From contig NZ_NVPT01000024.1 of assembly GCF_002802985.1 (NCBI RefSeq), positions 1 through 39,729 on the forward strand: a stretch of 39,729 bases of DNA. The letters are read 5' to 3'. Positions 23,713-33,075 of this stretch are shown piece by piece (position 1 is the first letter of the stretch; each line of letters opens with the position of its first letter). A program made the translations under genes and the position numbers. This DNA comes from Geodermatophilus chilensis. Its GTDB lineage: Bacteria > Actinomycetota > Actinomycetes > Mycobacteriales > Geodermatophilaceae. The notes under the pieces are model-generated. The model saw only the letters and a list, made by a program, of their open reading frames with translations. It was not told the DNA's origin and ran no database searches.

Positions 23713-24347
23713 GGGAGGTCCCGACCCCCCTCGGCCCGGCACGGGTCACCACCACCGGACCCGCGGGCGCTGTCGTCGGCACGCTGGTGCTCGGCCACGG
23801 CGCGGGTGGGGGGACGGGGTCGGCCGACCTGGCCGCCGTCACGGCCGACGCCGCCGCGGCCGGCTGGCGGGTGCTCGGGGTCGAGCAGCCCTGGCGGGTG
23901 GCGGGTAAGCGGATCGCCCCGGCACCGCCCCGGTTGGACGAGGGCTGGACGGCGGTGCTCACCGTGCTGCGCGAGGAGGGCCGGCTCTCCGGCCCGCTGG
24001 TGTTCGGCGGCCGCAGCGCCGGCGCCCGGGTGGCCTGCCGGACGGCGGCCGCGCTCGGGGCCGACGGCGTGCTGTGCCTGGCGTTCCCGCTGCACCCGCC
24101 GGGCCGGCCCGAGCGCAGCCGCGCCGACGAGCTGACCGCCGTCGAGCTGCCCCTGGGCGTCGTGCAGGGCGAGCGGGACGCGTTCGGCCGCCCGGAGGAG
24201 CTCGCCGCGGTGCTGGCCGGGCGGCCCGGCGCCTCGCTCTACGCCGTCCCCGGCGACCACGCGCTCACCCGCAGCCCGGACGTCGTCGCCCTGGCCGCCG
24301 TCGACTGGCTGGGCGCGCTGAGAGGAGCGGTCACCGGCGCGGCCTGA
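23709..24347 (+). CDS. Alpha/beta-hydrolase (KANL3/Tex30-like)
   Basis: A 212-residue alpha/beta-hydrolase. The oxyanion-hole segment LGHGAGGG is near residue 30, the nucleophile elbow is GGRSAGAR (Ser103), and acid and His candidates are GERDAFG and PGDHAL. The HGAGG + GRSAGAR combination is the KANL3/Tex30-like family. The GTG start overlaps the HAD stop. The lid region is small, as usual in this family. The substrate is unknown. It converges on the AlkZ-like gene with only four bases between stops. Confidence 0.85.
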   Translation: MREVPTPLGPARVTTTGPAGAVVGTLVLGHGAGGGTGSADLAAVTADAAAAGWRVLGVEQPWRVAGKRIAPAPPRLDEGWTAVLTVLREEGRLSGPLVFGGRSAGARVACRTAAALGADGVLCLAFPLHPPGRPERSRADELTAVELPLGVVQGERDAFGRPEELAAVLAGRPGASLYAVPGDHALTRSPDVVALAAVDWLGALRGAVTGAA

Positions 24348-24351
24348 CGCC

Positions 24352-25449
24352 TCAGCGCGGCACCGCGGCGCCGCCGAGGTCCAGTCCGAGCCACGCGGCC
24401 AGGTCGGCGAGTTCGTCGCGGACCCCGCGGCGCTCGGCCGCGTCGAGCGGTACGTCCTCGTGGACGGCGTCCACCCGCAGGACGCCGCCCCGGCGGTCGG
24501 CCGTGGCGTCGACCTTCCCCACCAGCCGGTCGCCGGAGAGCACCGGCAGCGCGAAGTAGCCCCAGCGCCGGGCCGCCCGCGGTCGGTACGTCTCCAGCAC
24601 GTACTCGAACCCGAACAGCTCGGCCAGGCGGGTGCGGTCGTGCACCAGGCGGTCGAACGGGGACAGCAGCGCCGTGCGGCCGGCGAAGGGCTGCCCGAGG
24701 AGGGCCGGGTCGACCCGCCAGGTCCCGGGGACGCCCTCGACGACCGCCTCCTCACCCGCCTCGCTGACGGGCTCCATCTCGTTGGGCGGGCCGGGGTGGC
24801 CGGCCCGGGCGATGCCGAGCGCCCGCAGCCTCCGTCCCTGGCGGATCCGGCGCGCCTCCTCCAGCGGCACGACCGGCGTGTCCGGTGGGTACACCCGGTC
24901 GGCGAGGTCCCACAGCCGCTGCTGCCCGCGGCGCCCGGCCACGGCGACCTCGCCGCGCAGCGCGAGGAGCTCGAGCATCTGGGTGACGTTGCGCGCGTTC
25001 GTCCAACCGGTCGACGCCCAGGGCACGACGCTGGTGTCCGGGATGTCGCGGGAGGTCAGGGGGCCGGCGTCGGCCAGGCGGGCGAGCACGTCCCGGCGGA
25101 AGGGCTCGTTGACCGCGAGCCACTGGCGCGGCTGCTCGCGGCCGGGCCACCGGGCCATGCCGGCGCGGTACAGGCGGAGGTCGGCCATCGGCCGCACCAG
25201 CGCGTTGAACTCCCACAGCGTCCGGTCCTGCTCGAGGGCCCGGCGCAGGTCCGCCGGTCGGTGGGCCCGGCCCAGGCGGCTCCAGGCGACGAGGTCCGCA
25301 CTGGGCGCGACGGCGGCGGTGGGGTCGATCTGCAGCAGGGTGAGGTGCTGCACCACGGCGAGCAGGTCCGACGACCGCTCGGCATCGAGCAGTTGCGCCC
25401 GGACGGCGATCCGCCGTGCGTCGGTGGGGCTCAGCCGGTGGACGGTCAC
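24352..25449 (-). CDS. AlkZ/YcaQ-like (HTH_42) DNA glycosylase
   Basis: A 365-residue winged-helix protein of the AlkZ/YcaQ family. The Q-x-D signature (LLQIDPTAAVAPS, Q40 and D42), found in the active site of this family's DNA glycosylases, is present. Other shared blocks are DLVAWSRLG, the winged-helix pieces (PLTSRDIPDT...WTNARNVTQMLELLALRGEV) and a C-terminal FDRLVHDRTRLAELFGFEYVLE motif. Members remove bulky alkylated bases or unhook DNA crosslinks. I start at GTG 25449 because the longer frame to 25563 adds a low-complexity Arg/Ala region without homology. It sits beyond the CoxG gene, separated by 58 bases. Confidence 0.87.
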   Translation of the reverse strand: MTVHRLSPTDARRIAVRAQLLDAERSSDLLAVVQHLTLLQIDPTAAVAPSADLVAWSRLGRAHRPADLRRALEQDRTLWEFNALVRPMADLRLYRAGMARWPGREQPRQWLAVNEPFRRDVLARLADAGPLTSRDIPDTSVVPWASTGWTNARNVTQMLELLALRGEVAVAGRRGQQRLWDLADRVYPPDTPVVPLEEARRIRQGRRLRALGIARAGHPGPPNEMEPVSEAGEEAVVEGVPGTWRVDPALLGQPFAGRTALLSPFDRLVHDRTRLAELFGFEYVLETYRPRAARRWGYFALPVLSGDRLVGKVDATADRRGGVLRVDAVHEDVPLDAAERRGVRDELADLAAWLGLDLGGAAVPR

Positions 25450-25507
25450 GGGCCGGCGACCGCTCGCGCCCTGCCGCCGGAGCAGGCAGGGCACGAGCGG
25501 GTCACGG

Positions 25508-26434
25508 TCAGCGGCGCCGGCGCCGCACGACCAGCGTGACGACCAGCAGCAGCGCCGCGGCACCGGCCAGCGGCGCGGCGTAGCGGGTCAGCGCCGCCCC
25601 GCCGGCCACCTCGAGCAGGTCGATCGGCTCGGGCTCGGCGTGCCTGGGACCCGCTGTCCCGGCGGCCGGGGTCGCCGGGGCCGCCGGGGCCGCCGGGGCC
25701 GCCGGGGCCGCCGGGGCCGTGGTGCTGACCGGCGGCGGGTTCGGGATGACGGCGGCCGGCACGGTGTCCGCAGCGGCCGGCGCAGCCGCCTCGTCCGCCT
25801 TGGCCGCAGCGGTCTTCTTGGCCGCCGCCGCGGTCTTGCGGGTCGTGGCCGCGACCGCGTTGTCCCCCGGCACCTGCTCGGCCGAGGCGGCGACCTCCTC
25901 GGCCGCACCGGCCACGGTGGCCGCGGCCTTCTTCGCCGGCGTCGCCTTCTCCGCGGGCGCCGGAGCGGCTGGCGCCGTCGCCCCCGCGTCGCCGGAGGCC
26001 AGCTGGGCGGCCAGCTTGTCGGCGAACTGGCCGAGCAGCTTGTTGCCGACGTCGGTCATGACGCCGCGGCCGAACTGGGCCGGGCGGCCGGTGATGTTCA
26101 GGTCGGTCAGGACGTCGACCCGCGTGGTGTCGCCCTCGGCCTTCAACTGGGCGGTGATGAGCGCGGCCGCGGTGCCGTTGCCGCGCTGGTCCTTGCCGCG
26201 GCCGTCGATGACCGCCTTGTGCGCGGCCTCGTCCTTCTCGATGAAGCTGGCCTTGCCCTGGTAGGTCAGGTTGATCGGGCCGAGCTTGACCTTGACCCGG
26301 CCGGTGAAGTCGTCACCGGTGACCGAGTCCAGGGCCGCGCCGGGCATGCACGGCGCGATCCGCTCGATGTCCAGCAGCACCCGCCAGGCTTCGTCGATCG
26401 GCACGGGGACGGTGAACGAGTTCTCCAACTGCAC
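25508..26434 (-). CDS. CoxG-like SRPBCC protein with Ala/Pro linker and C-terminal membrane anchor
   Basis: A 308-residue protein. Residues 1-150 form the START/SRPBCC fold of CoxG (VQLENSFTVPVPIDEAWRVL start, then CMPGAAL and RGRGKDQRGNG). Residues ~155-270 are a low-complexity Ala/Pro/Lys linker containing a 9-bp repeat. Residues ~284-304 are one transmembrane helix ending in RRRRR. CoxG in aerobic CO-dehydrogenase operons tethers the enzyme to the membrane, and the tail anchor fits that model. The start at GTG 26434 follows GGAGG by seven bases. It is the last gene of the molybdenum-hydroxylase operon. Confidence 0.88.
   Translation of the reverse strand: MQLENSFTVPVPIDEAWRVLLDIERIAPCMPGAALDSVTGDDFTGRVKVKLGPINLTYQGKASFIEKDEAAHKAVIDGRGKDQRGNGTAAALITAQLKAEGDTTRVDVLTDLNITGRPAQFGRGVMTDVGNKLLGQFADKLAAQLASGDAGATAPAAPAPAEKATPAKKAAATVAGAAEEVAASAEQVPGDNAVAATTRKTAAAAKKTAAAKADEAAAPAAADTVPAAVIPNPPPVSTTAPAAPAAPAAPAAPATPAAGTAGPRHAEPEPIDLLEVAGGAALTRYAAPLAGAAALLLVVTLVVRRRRR
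25671..25715 (-). repeat. 9-bp tandem repeat encoding the Pro-Ala-Ala linker
   Basis: Five 9-base units fill 25671-25715; the last four are identical and the first differs at one base. They encode a run of Ala-Ala-Pro in the CoxG linker and probably vary in number between strains by slippage. Confidence 0.9.
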
Positions 26435-26536
26435 GGTGCTACCTCCACAGGTCACGGAGCTCGGCCGGTCCGCCCCCGGGTGAGGGCGGGCCGGCCGAGT
26501 CGGGTCGAGCGGGTTCCGGGGAGCGGTGGATCGACG

Positions 26537-27394
26537 CTACAGCCCCGCCGCCGCGGTCACCGCGCGACGAGTGAGCACCTGCGCCAGGTGCTCGCGGTAG
26601 TCCGCCTGGGCGTTGAGGTCGCTGCTCGGGGAGGTCCCCTCCGCGGCCGACCGCGCCGCCGCGGCGATCGTCTCGGGGCTGGCTGGGGCACCGGCCAGCG
26701 CGGCCTCCACCGCGGTGGCCCGCAGCGGCGTGCTGCCCATGTTGGTCAGCCCGATCCGGGCCTCGGCGATGCGCCCGTTCTCCCGCCGGACGACCGCGGC
26801 CACCGCCACGATCGACCACGCCTGCGCCACGCGGTTGAACTTCTCGTAGCGCATCCCCCACTCACCGGCCAGCTTGGGGATGCGGATCTCGACGAGCAGC
26901 TCCCCCTCCTCCACCGCGGTGGTCAGGTAGTCGACGAAGAACTCCGCCGCCGGCACCGTCCGCCGTCCCTGGAGGCCGGCGATGACGAACTCCGCGTCCA
27001 GCGCCAGGGCCACCGCCGGCAGGTCGCCGGCGGGGTCGGCGTGCACCAGGGCCCCGCCGAAGGTGCCGCGGGCGCGGACCTGCCGGTCGGCGACCGTCTC
27101 GGTCGCCTCGGCGATGAGCGGCGCGTACTGCTGCACCAGCGGGTCGATCATGACGTCGTGGTGCGTCGTCATGGCCCCGATGACGATGGCGTCGCCGTCG
27201 TCCCGGACGCCGCGCAGCTCGGCGACGCGAGCCAGGTCGACCACCGTCTCCGGCGCGGCCAGCCGCAGCCGCATGACCGGGATCAGCGACTGACCGCCGG
27301 CCAGGACCTTGACGTCGTCCCCGCCGTCGGCGATGGCCTGCAGTGCCTCGTCGACGGTCGTGGGGCGGGCGTACTCGAACGCAGCGGGGATCAT
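26537..27394 (-). CDS. FAD-binding medium subunit of a molybdenum hydroxylase (CoxM-like)
   Basis: A 285-residue flavoprotein subunit, the size of CoxM/CutM. FAD motifs are AGGQSLIP (residues 32-39) and TFGGALVHADPAGD (~110-125), the two stretches that hold the dinucleotide in this family. The C-terminal CO_deh_flav_C domain follows from ~175. It passes electrons from the Fe-S subunit to quinone or another acceptor. It starts at ATG 27394, behind GGAGTCGAGCC, a sequence duplicated 29 bases upstream. The upstream copy makes a ten-codon frame whose TGA overlaps this ATG. Confidence 0.92.
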   Translation of the reverse strand: MIPAAFEYARPTTVDEALQAIADGGDDVKVLAGGQSLIPVMRLRLAAPETVVDLARVAELRGVRDDGDAIVIGAMTTHHDVMIDPLVQQYAPLIAEATETVADRQVRARGTFGGALVHADPAGDLPAVALALDAEFVIAGLQGRRTVPAAEFFVDYLTTAVEEGELLVEIRIPKLAGEWGMRYEKFNRVAQAWSIVAVAAVVRRENGRIAEARIGLTNMGSTPLRATAVEAALAGAPASPETIAAAARSAAEGTSPSSDLNAQADYREHLAQVLTRRAVTAAAGL

Positions 27395-27423
27395 GGCTCG
27401 ACTCCTTCGTCGTCACCGGTCAT
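27391..27423 (-). CDS. Ten-codon reading frame (MTGDDEGVEP) translationally linked to the medium subunit
   Basis: ATG 27423 follows the same GGAGTCGAGCC ribosome-binding region as the medium-subunit gene. Ten codons end in TGA, which overlaps that gene's ATG by four bases (ATGA). It sits between the large- and medium-subunit genes of the operon. The peptide is acidic and has no known function. It could be a chance product of a 29-bp duplication, or a coupling device that loads ribosomes onto the start of the medium subunit. Confidence 0.35.
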   Translation of the reverse strand: MTGDDEGVEP

Positions 27424-27434
27424 GGCTCGACTCC
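27391..27434 (-). repeat. 15-bp direct repeat carrying ribosome-binding site and ATG
   Basis: The 15 bases at 27391-27405 recur exactly at 27420-27434, 29 bases apart. Each copy holds the ribosome-binding site and ATG read on the minus strand. The rest of the 29-base period is only partly conserved (about half of positions), pointing to an old duplication. Confidence 0.9.
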
Positions 27435-27452
27435 CCTGTCGCCTCGGCGGGA

Positions 27453-29941
<2,489 letters not shown>

Positions 29942-29945
<4 letters not shown>

Positions 29946-30478
29946 TGCTGGGCCGCCACGTGGGGAGCGGCCGCGGTGTCGACCTCGGCCGGGGAGACGT
30001 GCCCGTTCCCGGACCCGCGCATCTCGCCGGCGGCCTGCTGCACCGCGCGGACGATGTTCTGGTAGCCGGTGCAGCGGCAGAGGTTGCCCTCGATGCCCTC
30101 GCGGACCTCGGTCTCGCTCGGGTCGGGGTTCTCCTTGAGCAGGTCCACCGAGGCCATGATCATCCCCGGCGTGCAGTAGCCGCACTGCAGGCCGTGCATC
30201 TCGTGGAACGCCTTCTGCACCGGGTGCAGGCTGCCCTGCGGCGCCAGCCCCTCGATGGTGGTCACCTCGACGCCGTCGGCCTGGACGGCCAGCACAGTGC
30301 AGGACTTCACGGCCGCGCCGTCGAGGTGGACGGTGCAGGCGCCGCAGTTGCTGGTGTCGCAACCGATGACGGTGCCGACCTTCCCCAACTGCTCCCTCAG
30401 GTAGTGCACCAGCAGGGTCCGGGGTTCGACGTCGTCGCTGTACGTCACCCCGTCCACCCGCACGTTGATCTGGGTCAC
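29942..30478 (-). CDS. 2Fe-2S small subunit of the molybdenum hydroxylase (CoxS-like)
   Basis: A 178-residue iron-sulfur subunit. Plant-type [2Fe-2S] ligands are C40, C45, C48 and C60 ([16 protein letters not shown]); the second, proximal [2Fe-2S] cluster is held by C99, C102, C134 and C136 (CGYCTPG and NLCRC). Both are complete. The C-terminus has a ~25-residue Ala-rich extension. It carries electrons from the molybdenum site to the FAD subunit. It starts at GTG 30478 behind GGAGGA and heads the operon. A weak IdeR-like box lies 83 bases upstream. Confidence 0.93.
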
Positions 30479-30560
30479 CGATTCCTCCGCTCCTCTGCAG
30501 GGGTCGTGTGGCTCAGGACACAGCCGCACCTGCGCTGAAGTGTGTCGAGCAGCACGTGAC

Positions 30561-30579
30561 TTAGGCCACGCTTACCTGA
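30561..30579. promoter_or_regulatory. Weaker IdeR-like iron box upstream of the molybdenum hydroxylase operon
   Basis: TTAGGCCACGCTTACCTGA matches the IdeR/DmdR consensus (TTAGGTTAGGCTAACCTAA, centre base G or C) at 14 of 19 positions, counted by hand. Its half-sites are the strong part and its centre is poor. It lies 83 bases before the small-subunit start. Confidence 0.4.
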
Positions 30580-30762
30580 GGGCGCAGGACGATCCGCCGT
30601 CCGCGCAAGCGGGCCTATGGGCGCCTGGCGTCCGCACCTGCGGATCGATCGGCCCGCTGGCCGACGCAGCAGCGGTAGTCGGTCAACGTTGCAGCGGAGT
30701 TGCAGCCATTCCGGCGACGGGGGTTGCGGAGACCCGGGTGAGGGGGCCCCAGGAACGCGTAG

Positions 30763-30781
30763 TTAGGTGAGCCTCACCTAG
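30763..30781. promoter_or_regulatory. IdeR/DmdR-type iron box before the siderophore-binding gene
   Basis: TTAGGTGAGCCTCACCTAG matches the 19-bp IdeR consensus at 16 positions and is a near-perfect palindrome. It ends 15 bases before the binding-protein ATG, overlapping where the promoter or leader should be, so iron-loaded IdeR would repress the gene. IdeR is the established iron repressor of actinobacteria. Confidence 0.85.
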
Positions 30782-30796
30782 TTGGAGGGAAGACCC

Positions 30797-31801
30797 ATGT
30801 CCGTTGCCCCGTTCCTGCGCGGCGTCACCCTGCTCACCGCTACCGTCCTCGTCGCCGGCTGCGGCTCCGGCGACGACGGGTCCGCCGGGGAGTCCGCCGC
30901 CTCCAGCAGCTCCTCGGGCTCCGGTGGCGCCTTCCCCGTCACCGTCGAGACCGCCTTCGGGGACGTCGAGATCCCCGAGGAGCCCCAGCGGGTCGTGGCC
31001 CTGGGCTGGTCGGACGCCGAGACCGCGCTGGCGCTGGGTGTCCAGCCGGTGGGCGCCAGCGACTGGCTGGCCTTCGGCGGCGAGGGCGTGGGCCCGTGGG
31101 CCGAGGGGCTCTACGACGAGGCCCCGGAGATCGTCGAGACGCTCGAGCCGAGCCTCGAGGCGATCGCCGCGCTGCAGCCCGACCTCATCCTGGACACCCG
31201 CTCCCCCGCCACGCAGGACCGCTACGACGCCCTCAGCGCCATCGCCCCGACCGTCGGCCAGCCCGAGGGCGTCGGCCCGTACCTGACCACCTGGCAGCAG
31301 CAGCTGGACCTGGTCGGCCAGGCGCTGGCCCGCGAGGAGCAGGCCGAAGAGCTGCAGGCCGAGGTCGAACAGCAGTTCACCGAGGCCGCCGAGGCCCACC
31401 CGGAGTTCGCCGGCACCGAGGTCGCCGTCGGCGCCTACACCTCCGAGGGCTTCGGCGCCTACGTCCGCGGCGACACCCGCGTCGACTTCATGGAGACGCT
31501 GGGCTTCACCAACAAGCCGGCCATCCAGGACCTCGCCGGGGAGAGCTTCTTCGTCTCGATCAGCGAGGAGCAGGTGCCGCTGCTCGACGCGCCGCTGACC
31601 GTGGTCTTCCCGATCTTCGTCGAGGCGTCGCAGATCACCGACAACCCGCTGTGGCAGTCGCTGCCCGCGGTGCAGCAGGGCAACGCCCTGGTGCTGGACG
31701 ACCAGACGCTGGTCAACGCCTTCTCCAGCGGCTCGGCGCTGGGCACCCGGTACGCGCTGGAGAACGCCGTCCCGGTGTTCGCCGAGACGCTCCAGCCCTG
31801 A
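30797..31801 (+). CDS. Iron-siderophore ABC transporter substrate-binding lipoprotein (FecB/FepB-like)
   Basis: A 334-residue lipoprotein. The signal ends in LVAGC (Cys22). A Ser/Gly linker follows, and then the two-lobe periplasmic siderophore-binding fold with the long connecting helix. Conserved blocks are EEPQRVVALGWSDAETALALG, SLEAIAALQPDLILDT and NPLWQSLPAVQQGNALVLDD. The start at ATG 30797 is backed by GGAGGG seven bases upstream and by the iron box just before it. It should capture ferric siderophores at the cell surface for an ABC importer. No permease or ATPase gene is adjacent, so it must use components encoded elsewhere. It converges on the MFS gene with one base between the two stops. 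Confidence 0.92.
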   Translation: MSVAPFLRGVTLLTATVLVAGCGSGDDGSAGESAASSSSSGSGGAFPVTVETAFGDVEIPEEPQRVVALGWSDAETALALGVQPVGASDWLAFGGEGVGPWAEGLYDEAPEIVETLEPSLEAIAALQPDLILDTRSPATQDRYDALSAIAPTVGQPEGVGPYLTTWQQQLDLVGQALAREEQAEELQAEVEQQFTEAAEAHPEFAGTEVAVGAYTSEGFGAYVRGDTRVDFMETLGFTNKPAIQDLAGESFFVSISEEQVPLLDAPLTVVFPIFVEASQITDNPLWQSLPAVQQGNALVLDDQTLVNAFSSGSALGTRYALENAVPVFAETLQP

Positions 31802-31802
31802 G

Positions 31803-33032
31803 TCATCTGGCCGGTGCGGGCGCCGTCCGCACCGGCCCGGTCCGCAGCTCGCGGCGGCGCAGCACCGCCGAGGCGGTGAGCGCCACCACCCCGACCGCGG
31901 CCAGTGCGGCCCCGACGGCGGCCGGGGCGGTCCAGCCCAGGCCGGCCGCGATGACCACGCCGCCCAGCCAGGCGCCGAGGGCGTTCGCGGCGTTGAGCGC
32001 CGAGTGGTTGAGCGCGGCGCCCAGCATCTGCGCCTCGCCGGCGACCTCCATCAGCCGCAGCTGCAGGGTCACCACCAGCACCGACGCGGTGGCCGAGAGC
32101 AGGAAGAGGGTGGCCAGCAGCCCCGGCGCCCAGCCGGCGAGCAACGCCACCAGGGCCAGCAGCACGCCCATCGTTCCCATCGCCCCGACCAGCGAGCGGA
32201 ACAGCGCGAGGTCGGCGAGCCGGCCGCCGAGCGCCGTCCCCAGGACGCCGCCGACGCCGAAGACCAGCAGCACCCACGGCACCGCCCCGCGGGGCAGGCC
32301 CGCCTCCTCCGTGGTGAGCGGCGAGACGTAGCTGTACACGGCGAACATGCCACCGAAGCCGACCGTGGCGACCAGCAGGGTCAGCAGCACCTGCGGACGG
32401 CGCAGCGCGGTGAGCTCGGTGGCGACGGTGACCTCGCCCCGGCCGGGCCAGGACGGTACGAACGCCAGCACCGCGAGCACGGTGGCCACCGCCAGGACGA
32501 CGACCGCCCAGTAGGCCGCGCGCCAGCCCAGCGCCTGCCCGAGCCAGGTCGCTGCCGGGACGCCGGCCAGGTTGGCCACCGCCAGCCCGAGCATCACCGA
32601 GCTGACCGCCCGACCGCGGAGCTCCGCCCGCACCAGCGAGGCAGCCACCAGCGAGGCCACCCCGAAGTAGGCGCCGTGCGGCAGCCCGCTGACGAAGCGG
32701 GCGAGCAGCAGCGAGGAGTGCCCGCCGGCCAGCGCGCTACCGAGGTTGCCGAGCAGGAACGCGACCATGAGGCCGACCAGCAGGCCCCGTCGCGGCAGCC
32801 GCGCGCCGAGCGCGGCGATGACCGGCGCGCCCACCACGACCCCGAGCGCGTAGGCGGAGATGACGTGGCCGGCGGTGGGGATGTCGACGCCCACGCCCTC
32901 GGCGATCTCGGGCAGCACGCCCATCGTCACGAACTCGGTCGTGCCGATGGCGAAGCCGCCCAGGGCGAGGGCGACGACCGCGGCGACGACCCGCCGGGGG
33001 CTGAGCTGGGGGACGTCGGGCGGTGCGGTCAC
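31803..33032 (-). CDS. MFS drug/sugar efflux transporter (AraJ/YdhP-like, DHA1)
   Basis: A 409-residue 12-helix major facilitator. The N-terminal block GTTEFVTMGVLPEIA is the hallmark of the AraJ/YdhP branch of DHA1 exporters, followed by the motif A region (GARLPRRGLLVGLM) and motif C-like GVPAATWLGQALGWR. It starts at GTG 33032; no ribosome-binding site is obvious. It lies 43 bases downstream of the GAF regulator on the same strand and may be the last gene of the mycofactocin-type operon. It likely exports a small molecule; the substrate is unknown. Its last codons contain the hairpin that may end the opposing siderophore gene's transcript. Confidence 0.88.
   Translation of the reverse strand: MTAPPDVPQLSPRRVVAAVVALALGGFAIGTTEFVTMGVLPEIAEGVGVDIPTAGHVISAYALGVVVGAPVIAALGARLPRRGLLVGLMVAFLLGNLGSALAGGHSSLLLARFVSGLPHGAYFGVASLVAASLVRAELRGRAVSSVMLGLAVANLAGVPAATWLGQALGWRAAYWAVVVLAVATVLAVLAFVPSWPGRGEVTVATELTALRRPQVLLTLLVATVGFGGMFAVYSYVSPLTTEEAGLPRGAVPWVLLVFGVGGVLGTALGGRLADLALFRSLVGAMGTMGVLLALVALLAGWAPGLLATLFLLSATASVLVVTLQLRLMEVAGEAQMLGAALNHSALNAANALGAWLGGVVIAAGLGWTAPAAVGAALAAVGVVALTASAVLRRRELRTGPVRTAPAPAR
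31809..31837 (+). terminator. Hairpin just past the siderophore-binding gene
   Basis: Perfect 11-bp arms GGCCGGTGCGG (31809-31819) and CCGCACCGGCC (31827-31837) flank a 7-base loop, starting seven bases after the binding-protein stop. They lie inside the last codons of the converging MFS gene. No T-run follows, so this is a GC-type actinobacterial terminator candidate that may act in both directions. Confidence 0.5.
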
Positions 33033-33075
33033 GTGGAAGAGGCAAGGCGGCCTGGTCCGGCCGCATTCCCCGGCT

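Larger units (their letters stand above)
30479..30796. other. Divergent regulatory region between the hydroxylase operon and the siderophore-binding gene
   Basis: This 318-base gene-free gap holds two IdeR-like boxes (30561-30579 and 30763-30781) and GGAGG-type ribosome-binding sites at both ends. It also has a hairpin-capable pair in the hydroxylase leader (arms 30506-30513 and 30522-30529) and an 8-base inverted repeat, AGCGGGCC at 30608-30615 with GGCCCGCT at 30651-30658. I recognise no riboswitch class, and no clear sigma-70 promoter hexamers stand out. Confidence 0.6.
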
